A DNA stretch of 47,525 nucleotides. Origin: Anaerolineae bacterium (GTDB taxonomy: Bacteria; Chloroflexota; Anaerolineae; Aggregatilineales; Phototrophicaceae). The notes under the pieces are model-generated. The model saw only the letters and a program-made list of their open reading frames with translations. It did no database searches and had not been told where the DNA came from. This document shows, piece by piece, positions 17,554 to 25,451 of this stretch (position 1 is its first letter; each line of letters begins with the position of its first letter). The DNA is taken from positions 1 through 47,525 of the forward strand of contig JAPKMU010000002.1 of the NCBI GenBank assembly GCA_026645745.1, in the 5' to 3' direction. The position numbers and the translations under genes are program-made.

Positions 17554-18660
17554 CTAGAGCGGAGGTTGAATATACAGCGTGGTTGGCGCGTCGGATGCGC
17601 TCATACAGCCGCCAAAATCCCCGAATCCGATTTCGCCTGATCCAAGTTGGGTCGCGCATTCTTCCAAGCGATATGAAAAATCAGCGAACTGCGTATTTAG
17701 GCTTTGGCTGAGGACTTGAAGCTGTTCACTCGCGATTAGCACGCCGACGATGATCAACAGCACACCCGCGACGAGTTCGATTTTGTGGACATGCTTTCCG
17801 AGGCGGCGCAAAACGGATGTCGCGCGGTCGAGCAAAAGGGCGGCAAGCAGGAACGGAATACCCAAACCAAGCGAATACGCCACAAGGAGGATACCCGCTG
17901 TCCCGATGCTCCCCGTATCACCCCCCAATCCTTGACCGGCTGCCATCATCAAGATGCTGCCGTAAATTGGTCCGATGCACGGCGTCCAGCCTGCCGAAAA
18001 GACAACGCCCATCAGCGCGGAAGTCGCGTAACTTTGATGACCGGCGGCGGTCATCTGGCGGCGCGTATCCGAGTACAGCGCCAATTGCAGCCCGTTGATG
18101 ATTTTCGTCCAAAACGGCTCAGGGGCGATCAGTGCGTTGTTGATGATCAGATACAGCCAAAATACAGCGAGAACGGGCAGCGCGATGATCAGATCGACAA
18201 ACGCCCACAAGATCAAAAGCGAAACGAGAACCGCAAAAACAAGCGTAAACAATGGGTTTTTAAGCACATTGGGGCGGTTTTGCAGGAAGACGAAAAAGCG
18301 CTGAAGCAGTCCTGAGAAATGCAGCCCGAAAAAGACAATCAGGACTCCGCCCGCCCGTGAGATGATCGTCTTGGCGAGATCGATATTGCTGCCGCCAATC
18401 ACCTGTACAAACGCGGTGGTAAGCAAGCCGAAAACGGTAAACGTAAAGGTGAAGCCGCCGACGAACGCCAGTCCATGCGTGAGTGTGGTCACACGTTGGC
18501 GGAGCGTCGGTTTAAACTGGTAATCACTTTGAGCGGCGGCGGTGTAGGTAGCACGTCCGCCCATATAACTAATGTACGCCGGGACGAGCGGCAAAACGCA
18601 TGGCGAAAGAAAACTCGCCAGTCCAGCGATCAATGCGATCCAAATGGTCGTTTGTTCCAT
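17554..18660 (-). CDS. ccdA: CcdA-type cytochrome c biogenesis transmembrane protein
   Basis: A 368-residue polytopic protein. The N-terminal helix SFLSPCVLPLVPAYISYMGG and the later GWTPCIGPIYGSILMM carry the two redox Cys-Pro motifs of CcdA/DsbD membrane domains, which move electrons from cytoplasmic thioredoxin to extracytoplasmic thiol proteins. It is longer than the usual 220-250 residues. The extra part, about 130-210 between the two halves, holds two added hydrophobic segments and a polar linker (EPFWTKIINGLQLALYSDTRRQ). About 60 polar residues follow the last helix. TlpA follows with a one-base gap. Confidence 0.9.
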   Translation of the reverse strand: MEQTTIWIALIAGLASFLSPCVLPLVPAYISYMGGRATYTAAAQSDYQFKPTLRQRVTTLTHGLAFVGGFTFTFTVFGLLTTAFVQVIGGSNIDLAKTIISRAGGVLIVFFGLHFSGLLQRFFVFLQNRPNVLKNPLFTLVFAVLVSLLILWAFVDLIIALPVLAVFWLYLIINNALIAPEPFWTKIINGLQLALYSDTRRQMTAAGHQSYATSALMGVVFSAGWTPCIGPIYGSILMMAAGQGLGGDTGSIGTAGILLVAYSLGLGIPFLLAALLLDRATSVLRRLGKHVHKIELVAGVLLIIVGVLIASEQLQVLSQSLNTQFADFSYRLEECATQLGSGEIGFGDFGGCMSASDAPTTLYIQPPL

Positions 18661-18751
18661 GAGCGTCGTTCTGTGCCTACTGAATGAATATCAATGTGGA
18701 CGTTTACAAATACGGACGATCCTAAAGACCCGGAACATACGCGATCAACCG

Positions 18752-19288
18752 CTAAATGACATGGATTTCCGCGCCATCCGGCAGAAATTGATACAGGGCA
18801 CGGGCGGCGTAAATGGGAAGCGCTGTTCCATAGCCGTGACGATAGTTGTTCGCGCCAAACATACACCGGAGCGCACTCCCCAACAGCAGAAGACGCTCAT
18901 AATGATTCGCGGTCAGCGGCTGTGATACGAGCGAAAAGTTATTCATTTTTCGCTCGCTTAAGCGGTATTTTCCGGTTGGTTGTTCGTACCCTAACAGCAC
19001 GGGTACAGAAAAAGCAAGCTGATCGCCATCATAGGCGTAAAGCGTACTGGTTTCTCGGTCGATCACGGCAGAGCGCGTTACGGACGGCGGTGGTTCGGTC
19101 AACTGGATAGCATGCCAAAACTGAGCCTGTGACCATACAACACATTCATAGCCTTCGTTCAAATCATAGTGCAGTTCCAGCCATGTTACGTCGCCCGGGT
19201 TGGCAGGAAGAAGTATGTCTGTCACACGAATCGTTTCGCCCCAATACAGGGGACGAATTTCGGCTAGCACATTTGGCTTTTCATACAA
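18752..19288 (-). CDS. L,D-transpeptidase-like protein, 3' fragment of a frameshifted gene
   Basis: A 178-residue frame opening at TTG; the frame stays open upstream to about 19339. AVIDRETSTLYAYDGDQLAF and PTGKYRLSERK fit the YkuD (L,D-transpeptidase) pattern of a strand-rich fold with TP-G-Y/F. Towards the C terminus, ALRCMFGANNY and ARALYQFLPDGAEIHV align with the region that normally holds the catalytic HGT...SHGC block, yet the SHGCxN motif is absent (RHGYGT here), so the active Cys appears lost. Adding one G near 19316-19318 joins it to the Tat-signal fragment upstream. Either a decayed gene, an inactive homologue, or a gene with a sequence error; the family call is moderate. Confidence 0.55.
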   Translation of the reverse strand: MYEKPNVLAEIRPLYWGETIRVTDILLPANPGDVTWLELHYDLNEGYECVVWSQAQFWHAIQLTEPPPSVTRSAVIDRETSTLYAYDGDQLAFSVPVLLGYEQPTGKYRLSERKMNNFSLVSQPLTANHYERLLLLGSALRCMFGANNYRHGYGTALPIYAARALYQFLPDGAEIHVI

Positions 19289-19311
19289 TGGCGCAGCGGG
19301 AACAGATGCGC

Positions 19312-19629
19312 TTACCCATTTGCCGGGGAGATGCGTGCATCAGCCGTGATTGATGTTGGCGGTAAATACTCAGCGGCAGGGATTGGCTGGGCTTGTGTTT
19401 TCCTAATCCAGCCAAACGGTAGACGATAGTCCGTCTCTGTTGCTTCTAGGATTGGATGAACCGAATCCGCCAAATGGCTGTCTATTGAGTCAAATAAGCG
19501 CGCCAGCAGAGCAGGTGAGTCACCTGATGCGTCATTACTCGACAGGACTAAACGCGAAACCGGCTCGACAAACGGCACGGCGGCGGCAATGCCCAACACA
19601 GACAGAAACTCGCGGCGGGTTAAGCTCAT
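19312..19629 (-). CDS. Tat signal peptide fragment, 5' part of the frameshifted L,D-transpeptidase-like gene
   Basis: A 105-residue fragment. LTRREFLSVLGIAAAVPFV is a textbook twin-arginine export signal (RRxFL) with a hydrophobic core. The rest shows no complete domain and stops at TAA just where the downstream frame begins. One extra G in the GGG before this TAA would give NGVSASVPAAPLYEKPN and merge the two frames into a protein of about 290 residues. The ATG overlaps the TGA of the sulfite-oxidase-fold gene (ATGA), so the two are translationally coupled and may act together outside the membrane. Confidence 0.6.
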   Translation of the reverse strand: MSLTRREFLSVLGIAAAVPFVEPVSRLVLSSNDASGDSPALLARLFDSIDSHLADSVHPILEATETDYRLPFGWIRKTQAQPIPAAEYLPPTSITADARISPANG

Positions 19630-20408
19630 CGGATTCGCACCACTTTATGAATTTGCGTGTCACCTGTCGAAACGTAGATCAGGAAATCGCCGGGAATGTC
19701 GGGCGTCCATGTGACCTGCCATTCCCGGAGCACTCCCATCGCGCTCGTCTGCATGGCTACAGGCAATGCATGATGGCTCACCGGGCGATGCAGGTGCGCT
19801 CGGATCGGCTGTTCGGTGAGCGCCTTCCCGGAGAGCGTGAGCGGTTGACCGAGCGGGTAATCTTTGTCCACACGCGGATCGTCAAACGCGAGCGTCGGAC
19901 GAAGGTTGGAAGCAGTCCAGCCGCGCGATTCCCATACACCGGGTGCAGGATCGGCGGCGAGATGCACCCGCTCGATCCACTTGGGCGATTTATATCCGTA
20001 CAACTCCGGCACGATGATCCGAGCCGGATAGCCGTGTTCTTGTGGGAGCGGCAGCCCATCAATGGCGTAAATCAAATACGCAGCGCGCAGTTGCTCCAAC
20101 GTGAGGTTCGAACTGTAACCGTCAGCGGCATACAGGGTCGCGCCAGTGACCGCCGGATCGATCTCGATTTCGTCAAGCAGGGCAGCGAGTCGAACACCGC
20201 GCCAAACGGCATCGAACATCAGTGCAGGATCAGGCGGTGCGGTCGGTTGGTGGGCGCAGATGAGGGCGGCGGCGCGTTCAACAGGCGAGTACGCTTGAAT
20301 GTCATCCCAATTCCAAATCAGGGGATGACGTATCGCGCCTGTGATGCTGAACGACCAAAGGTGAGGGCTAAGATGGGGCTGGCGTCGAAAATGCTGTGTG
20401 TATCGCAT
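19626..20408 (-). CDS. Sulfite oxidase-fold (molybdopterin-binding domain) protein
   Basis: A 260-residue protein. WRGVRLAALLDE, TLYAADGYSSNLTLEQL, IDGLPLPQEHGYPARIIVP and YGYKSPKWIERV are the recurring blocks of the oxidoreductase molybdopterin-binding (SUOX/MsrP) fold. C51 in AALICAHQP lies where the molybdenum-ligating Cys is expected, although the flanking residues differ from the usual CxGN/ CVEGW patterns. A C-terminal Ig-like dimerisation part (about 165-260) is suggested by WTASNLRP...PLTLSGKAL and EWQVTWTPDIPGDF. There is no signal peptide of its own, which is unusual since relatives are exported by Tat. It may be cytoplasmic or may rely on its coupled Tat-signal neighbour. Confidence 0.75.
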   Translation of the reverse strand: MRYTQHFRRQPHLSPHLWSFSITGAIRHPLIWNWDDIQAYSPVERAAALICAHQPTAPPDPALMFDAVWRGVRLAALLDEIEIDPAVTGATLYAADGYSSNLTLEQLRAAYLIYAIDGLPLPQEHGYPARIIVPELYGYKSPKWIERVHLAADPAPGVWESRGWTASNLRPTLAFDDPRVDKDYPLGQPLTLSGKALTEQPIRAHLHRPVSHHALPVAMQTSAMGVLREWQVTWTPDIPGDFLIYVSTGDTQIHKVVRIR

Positions 20409-20427
20409 TTAGCGCGCGGACAGGACG

Positions 20428-20760
20428 CTAAACGCGACCGAGCGCTGCTTCGACGCATTTTGCGCCGCTGCTGCCCACAATCGCGCCATGCCGGACTCCG
20501 GTCGGAATTTCAATCCGATCGCCAGCACGCAGGCGGACACGGGCATTGGTATCCGGGAAGGACAATTCGATTGTGCCTTCGACCACATACATCACTTTGG
20601 TGTAGTTGTGGCTGCGAATACCGTAGCGGTAATTGGGAGCGTTTTCCCAGAAGTACGGGCGCATCGCCTCGCGCTGCATCTGGCGGGTAATCGCAGAAAG
20701 AGTAGGATGCTGACCGCCGCTCCAGCGCGTAACGCGCACTGCACTCTGTTCAATCGCCAT
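20428..20760 (-). CDS. Cupin domain protein
   Basis: A 110-residue single-domain protein. NYRYGIRSHNYTKVMYVVEGTIEL followed by RVRLRAGDRIEIPTGVRHGAI gives the two cupin motifs: H/E-type residues in motif 1 and the G-D-x-I-x-I-P-x-G-x-x-H pattern in motif 2. Such small cupins bind a metal or small ligand; no substrate can be inferred. It lies 19 bases upstream of the sulfite-oxidase-fold gene on the same strand, so joint expression is likely. Confidence 0.83.
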   Translation of the reverse strand: MAIEQSAVRVTRWSGGQHPTLSAITRQMQREAMRPYFWENAPNYRYGIRSHNYTKVMYVVEGTIELSFPDTNARVRLRAGDRIEIPTGVRHGAIVGSSGAKCVEAALGRV

Positions 20761-20832
20761 AAAGTAATTCCTTTGACTTATTTGAGCATCCCGATACAGC
20801 TTGTATAGGGTGTAGAAACATGGCGGCGAATT

Positions 20833-21369
20833 TTAGCGCAGGAGCAGGGTTTTTTCCAATACCCAACACGGTTCGTGAACGTGACGACTTTTGCCTTCAT
20901 GATCAACGTAACTCCAACGCCCTGAATCTTCTCCTATTAATAAAAATCCGCGCCGCTCGTATAACTGGCGTGCACGCGGGTTATCTTTGGCAGCGGCGAT
21001 ATTTGCGCTCATATATCCATAGGCGACGGCGATGTTTTCGGCTTCGTCCAGCAAGCGAGAACCGATTCCGTGACCACGAAACATATCCATCACGCGCAGC
21101 GAATAGAAATACGTTTTGTGCCGCGCTTCGCCGCCTGTCTGCATGAAAATTTGCCCGATTGGAAACCCGCCGCAGTCCGCGACGAGCATTAAGCGCCGCC
21201 CTTGAAGCTGTTCTTTGTACGTTTTACGGAACACATTCCGAAAGTGTGTGTACTGCCCATACCATTCGAGTTTGGGTAAATCCTCCAAGCGCGCGGTGCG
21301 GAATGTGATCGCTAACCCGATCTCCATTTGTGCGGGGCGATCGCTTGAGGGTAAATCAATTGTAGTCAC
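20833..21369 (-). CDS. GNAT family N-acetyltransferase
   Basis: A 178-residue protein. ITFRTARLEDLPKLEW opens the fold; motif A is FRGHGIGSRLLDEAENIA (the acetyl-CoA pyrophosphate loop), and motif B is AKDNPRARQLYERRGFLLIGE. The GTG start lies inside the last codons of the tRNA nucleotidyltransferase fusion (14-base overlap), so it is probably translated after it. An internal Met before IGLAITFR is a possible alternative start. The substrate is unknown. Confidence 0.85.
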   Translation of the reverse strand: MTTIDLPSSDRPAQMEIGLAITFRTARLEDLPKLEWYGQYTHFRNVFRKTYKEQLQGRRLMLVADCGGFPIGQIFMQTGGEARHKTYFYSLRVMDMFRGHGIGSRLLDEAENIAVAYGYMSANIAAAKDNPRARQLYERRGFLLIGEDSGRWSYVDHEGKSRHVHEPCWVLEKTLLLR

Positions 21370-24073
21370 GACAAATTCCTTTCCCCATCAACTCATCGAG
21401 CAGCACATTTTCGGCGCTGTCGGTCGTGATCTCTTGATCCAATCGGGCAGCGCGCAGGCGATTCAAGAGGATGCTGAAGCATTTACTCGGCTTCAACCCT
21501 TTTGCTTTCAAGGTTTCCCCTGTTGTGACCGGGCGTACGTGTCGCCATTCGGTGCGATATCGCTCAAGATTGCGGCGTGCGATTTCGTCATCCATACAAA
21601 ACCTTGCGGCGAGGAGCGCCATATCGCCGCGCACATCTAAAATCTTATTTTCCAAATAGGCTGTAATCTGGCTTGGGGGGGCATGCGTATCATGCAGGAC
21701 GCCGGGAGTTTGGACGATCTGCGCGGCATCTGTCAGCGAGTCGGTCATGGTTTTGCCAAAGAACAGCCGCTCGAGCCATTCAGAAAGGACGGCTAACGGG
21801 ATAAACGCGGCGATCACATGCCACGCCAACTCAACGCGGTCTATGGAAAGGACATCAGGCGGCAGTTCTCCTTGCAGCGCTGTCTCAACAGCTTGGGCGG
21901 CGGGGGCAGGAACGACAAACGCTGGGTGAATGGCTTTGAGTACGCCGCGCTCATGCAGCGAAATCAGGGCTTTTTCGGCGCGATGTTCCTTCAAAATGAG
22001 CGTGATTTCGTTGCGCACGCGCTCGCCTGTGATTCGACGCAGCATTGGGAACGCATCATGCATGAGTTCAGCGGTGCGCGGCTCAATCGTAAATCCAAAG
22101 CGGTGCTCAAAGCGCGCGGCGCGTAGAATGCGCGTCGGATCGTCGATAAAACTTAAGCTGTGCAGTACACGGATCAAACCATCGTTAAGGTCGCGCACGC
22201 CGCCGAATTCGTCAATCAATGGATAACCGCTGCTGATCGCAGAAGTCTGCGAGGGTATTTCACTGGATGAACTAAGCTGCACCGCCAACGTGTTCATGCT
22301 GAAATCGCGGCGGGCAAGATCGAGTTTGATTCCGCCGGAATAGGTCGTTGGCAGGGCGGTTGGATACTCGTAGAACTCACTGCGGGCGGCTGCAAAATCA
22401 ACGTGATCAGGAAGTTCAGCCAGCGGTACACCGAGCGCCTCCGCGACTGTTTGATCGAGTTTCCATTTCGCTGTACCAAACGGTTTGAAGCTCGTGACTT
22501 TGCCGCCGTAGCGCGCCTTCAATGTGTCCGCCATGCGGATCGCAGCGCCTTCATGCGATGATTCGACCACAAAATCGATGTCCAGATTGCGGCGCTCCAG
22601 CAGAATATCGCGGACAACGCCACCGACCATATAGACGGTTTCGCCTTTATCCACCGCATGAGCGGCGATCCGTTCGATGAGTACGGCTGGTGTGCCCAAA
22701 ACGCGCGCGATCTGCTCCCGCGAAATCGACTGCGGGAGGAGCGCATCGGAGGGAGCGCCGGAAACACCCGGATGAACCTCTGCCCAATGCTTGAGCAAAT
22801 CAGTGCGCGTGACGATGCCGATCAGATGCCCACTTTCATCGACAACGGGGACTTGACCCCAACCGCTTTCGACCATGCACTTTTCGAGCAGTGCGGCAGG
22901 CGATTCTGGGGTGACGGTCACATCGCCAGCGGTCATGATGGCGCGCACAGTCAAATCGCCCATCTGATGATCAAGGGCGCGGTCAACCTGCCGCCGGGTA
23001 AGCAGCCCGACGACGATTCCGTTTTCCACGACGGGAAAACCTTCATGACCGAGCCGCCGAAGTTTTCCCGCGACATCACGGACAGGCGTATTGGCTTCGA
23101 CAGTTTGCACGCCGTAAGACATCAGACTTGCTACGCGAATCGCCGGGCGGACACGCAAGCTGACCAATTCCCATATTTGAGTTGTCAGCGATTCCAGCGC
23201 TGGCGGATTTGGGATCGGTGCTGAGGCGGCACGCGAATGCCCACCACCCCCAAAAATACGCGCGATCTCCCCGGCGTCAATTGCATCATCGGTTGAGCGG
23301 CAGATCAAATGGGTGATCATGCGTTCGTTCTGCGGCATCTGCACGAACAAAAACAGCGCCGCCGGATCGAGCGTGTCGCGCAACCGATGAGCGATTGCGC
23401 TCAGTTCAGCCATGTAGGTATCGAGCGCGATTGCTGCAACCGTGATTGGATAGCCTTGGATCGAGCGTGTTTCGGCACGGTTGACGAGCGCCTCAAGCAC
23501 TGCCTGTTGATCGTCGTTCAGGGGCGGCTCAAGATAGCGGCGGACGGTATCCAGTGCCGCACCTTGTTCGAGCAGCCAAGCAGCGGCACGCATATCGCGC
23601 GGGGTTGTGCCGCGATACGACAGTGAGCCGGTATCCTCGTAAATGCCGAGCATCAGCAGCGTCGCTTCAAGTGTTGTCAGCGTGACCTGTTTGGGGATCA
23701 TGCGCTCCACGAGCAGCGTCACGTTTGCGCCGATGATTTCGCCTTCAAACGTCTCGTTAGGAGCAAATGCACCATCATTCGGGTGATGATCGATGATCGT
23801 CAACGGTGTGCTTGGCTTGATGCCTTTCGCCGACGGCGGTCGGCGTGTATCGACCACCGTGACGCGCGATATGCGCGGCGGGCGCTTTTCGCTGAACAGA
23901 TCAGCACGTGTGACGAACGGAAATGCGCTCCGGTAGAGCGTCAAAAAGGCGGACACGTTGCGGTTCAAACGATCCGGCAAGAGAGCAACCGCACGCGGGT
24001 TCAAACGATATGCGCCGAGGAGGGAAGCAGCCGCATCAAAATCGGCGTTTTCGTGGGTGACGATCAGGTGCAT
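21356..24073 (-). CDS. DHH phosphoesterase-CBS-tRNA nucleotidyltransferase fusion
   Basis: A 905-residue protein starting at ATG 24073, chosen for the GAGG six bases upstream (a GTG at 24085 is also in frame). The N terminus is a DHH/DHHA1 phosphoesterase: THENADFDA, DTRRPP, DHH at 95-97, and FGGGGHSRAA near 280. A CBS pair follows (about 308-430; VASLMSYGVQTVEANTPVRD, AIMTAGDVTVTPES). The rest is a class II poly(A)/CCA-adding head: MVGGVVRDILLERRNLDIDF with the catalytic DxD, then DDPTRILRAARFEHRFGF. Family members add A or CCA to tRNA 3' ends. The DHH part may hydrolyse short oligonucleotides or cyclic dinucleotides, and the CBS pair may sense adenylates. Large bacterial fusions of this order are known. 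Confidence 0.9.
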   Translation of the reverse strand: MHLIVTHENADFDAAASLLGAYRLNPRAVALLPDRLNRNVSAFLTLYRSAFPFVTRADLFSEKRPPRISRVTVVDTRRPPSAKGIKPSTPLTIIDHHPNDGAFAPNETFEGEIIGANVTLLVERMIPKQVTLTTLEATLLMLGIYEDTGSLSYRGTTPRDMRAAAWLLEQGAALDTVRRYLEPPLNDDQQAVLEALVNRAETRSIQGYPITVAAIALDTYMAELSAIAHRLRDTLDPAALFLFVQMPQNERMITHLICRSTDDAIDAGEIARIFGGGGHSRAASAPIPNPPALESLTTQIWELVSLRVRPAIRVASLMSYGVQTVEANTPVRDVAGKLRRLGHEGFPVVENGIVVGLLTRRQVDRALDHQMGDLTVRAIMTAGDVTVTPESPAALLEKCMVESGWGQVPVVDESGHLIGIVTRTDLLKHWAEVHPGVSGAPSDALLPQSISREQIARVLGTPAVLIERIAAHAVDKGETVYMVGGVVRDILLERRNLDIDFVVESSHEGAAIRMADTLKARYGGKVTSFKPFGTAKWKLDQTVAEALGVPLAELPDHVDFAAARSEFYEYPTALPTTYSGGIKLDLARRDFSMNTLAVQLSSSSEIPSQTSAISSGYPLIDEFGGVRDLNDGLIRVLHSLSFIDDPTRILRAARFEHRFGFTIEPRTAELMHDAFPMLRRITGERVRNEITLILKEHRAEKALISLHERGVLKAIHPAFVVPAPAAQAVETALQGELPPDVLSIDRVELAWHVIAAFIPLAVLSEWLERLFFGKTMTDSLTDAAQIVQTPGVLHDTHAPPSQITAYLENKILDVRGDMALLAARFCMDDEIARRNLERYRTEWRHVRPVTTGETLKAKGLKPSKCFSILLNRLRAARLDQEITTDSAENVLLDELMGKGICRDYN

Positions 24074-24134
24074 AAGTGACCTCACGATCGATGAGGTCTA
24101 TTTTTATCGCAAAGCTAAAAAGACGCAAAGGTGA

Positions 24135-24950
24135 TTATGGATTTCGACGCGGAATTGGAAAACCGCCGGGTGTAAATTCTGTCACAGTGACGCCGCTTCC
24201 GAGTTGATACAGTATAGTGAGCGCAGGCAAGTCGACGACGTTTTCCGCGCCCACAATCGTGATCCATTCGTCGCGCACGCTAGAGTCGCCCCACGAGAAA
24301 ATCGCTAGATGATAGGTGCTGCCCTGAAAGCGGCGCTGCGCTTCAGTTTGCGAGTATGAGTCGATGCTCACGGGGGCGTTCAAAAATCGCCCGAACAATA
24401 CCTGCAAATCGTAGCCGACCCGATCGAAGCCATTCACCGCCAGCACATTTAGATCAAAGCCGTCGGGATAACCCGCTTGTGCCAGCACCGTACGCGGATC
24501 ATTCGCTGAAACGCTGAAACTTTCCCGGAACACTGGCAAGACCGCCGCTTGATCGAACGGCAGTGCGGCGGGATTGAATGCTACCGAACGATTTAACACA
24601 CCGGGAGAGACGAAGAACCGCGCATTATCCAGATTAGGGTCAGTAAATCGCACAAAAACTTCGGATGGGGCGAGATCGACGATTGCACCGTCGAGGAGTC
24701 GCTGGGACGGGGCGTTTTCGAGGATGATTCCCTCTGCATCTAAAATTGTGCGGTCAGCGTCGGGGACAGCGGTATCAACATGTTCAGCAAACAGGAGACG
24801 CACAGCAGTTGGCGGCTGCGGCACATCTCCAGATTCAGGCGTTGGTGTGGCGGTCGGTGGCAGATCGATTGGGAGCGGAGTCGGCGAATCGCTGCATCCC
24901 GCAATCAGCAGCAGAACGAGAACGATCGCTGCCGAAATGTGCAAATTCAT
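24135..24950 (-). CDS. Predicted lipoprotein with a partial solute-binding-protein-like segment
   Basis: A 271-residue protein. The chosen ATG (24950) overlaps the upstream TGA and gives a classic lipoprotein signal, MNLHISAAIVLVLLLIAGC, with the lipobox LIAGC. A Pro/Thr linker (LPPTATPTPESG) follows. The segment RTVLAQAGYPDGFDLNVLAV resembles the AGYPDGF motif of family 5 peptide-binding proteins, but the protein is about half the usual length and lacks their N-terminal lobe. It should sit on the outer face of the cytoplasmic membrane. No transporter genes are adjacent. The function is unknown. Confidence 0.65.
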   Translation of the reverse strand: MNLHISAAIVLVLLLIAGCSDSPTPLPIDLPPTATPTPESGDVPQPPTAVRLLFAEHVDTAVPDADRTILDAEGIILENAPSQRLLDGAIVDLAPSEVFVRFTDPNLDNARFFVSPGVLNRSVAFNPAALPFDQAAVLPVFRESFSVSANDPRTVLAQAGYPDGFDLNVLAVNGFDRVGYDLQVLFGRFLNAPVSIDSYSQTEAQRRFQGSTYHLAIFSWGDSSVRDEWITIVGAENVVDLPALTILYQLGSGVTVTEFTPGGFPIPRRNP

Positions 24951-25357
24951 GACGGCAGCACCCAAGGTCCAATGATATTGCGTTGGAACATGCTCACGCT
25001 GGTGGCGGCATTGAAGAAGCATAAAATCGAAAACGCAATCGCGGCATTCCGGTCATCGCGTCCGCGAAGCAGACTGAACAACCCCGGCATGATCACGATC
25101 AGCCAGCTCATGTACAAAAGGTAGGTGGTCAGGCGTTCCGGTCGTAATCCTTGCAGCATCATGATGATTCCGACGAGCAGCACAACCGCTGCCATAATCG
25201 CACTGGTGAACACCGCACCCCAAAAATTGCCGCTGATCGATTGGTTGCGTATGGCGACCGACGCGCTCCAGAAGCCAAGAACGATTGAAGCGAGAATATG
25301 CGCATTGAACAGAATGCTGTGGATGTCATTCAGATTGAGAGGAGCAGGAGGATTCAT
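24947..25357 (-). CDS. Small four-helix membrane protein
   Basis: A protein of about 136 residues if it starts at ATG 25357; an in-frame GTG at 25408 would add 17 polar residues, and neither start has a good ribosome site. About four helices are visible (HILASIVLGFWSASVAI, AVFTSAIMAAVVLLVGIIMMLQGL, YLLYMSWLIVIMPGLFSLL, AAIAFSILCFFNAATSVSMF). I do not recognise a family. It lies between UbiA upstream and the lipoprotein downstream, overlapping the latter by ATGA. Confidence 0.65.
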   Translation of the reverse strand: MNPPAPLNLNDIHSILFNAHILASIVLGFWSASVAIRNQSISGNFWGAVFTSAIMAAVVLLVGIIMMLQGLRPERLTTYLLYMSWLIVIMPGLFSLLRGRDDRNAAIAFSILCFFNAATSVSMFQRNIIGPWVLPS

Positions 25358-25451
25358 GAGTTTCGGGTTTTGATCCGGCTGATGGGGAGCGTCATCAGGC
25401 GCTCCCACTTCACAAATGTGCCGTATTGTACCCGAAAATGCGGGGCTGAGC

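Noticed and set aside
19440-20690. 416-codon plus-strand open frame across the sulfite-oxidase-fold and cupin genes
   Set aside because: The minus strand has recognisable domains and ribosome-site spacing; the plus frame is basic and without any domain.
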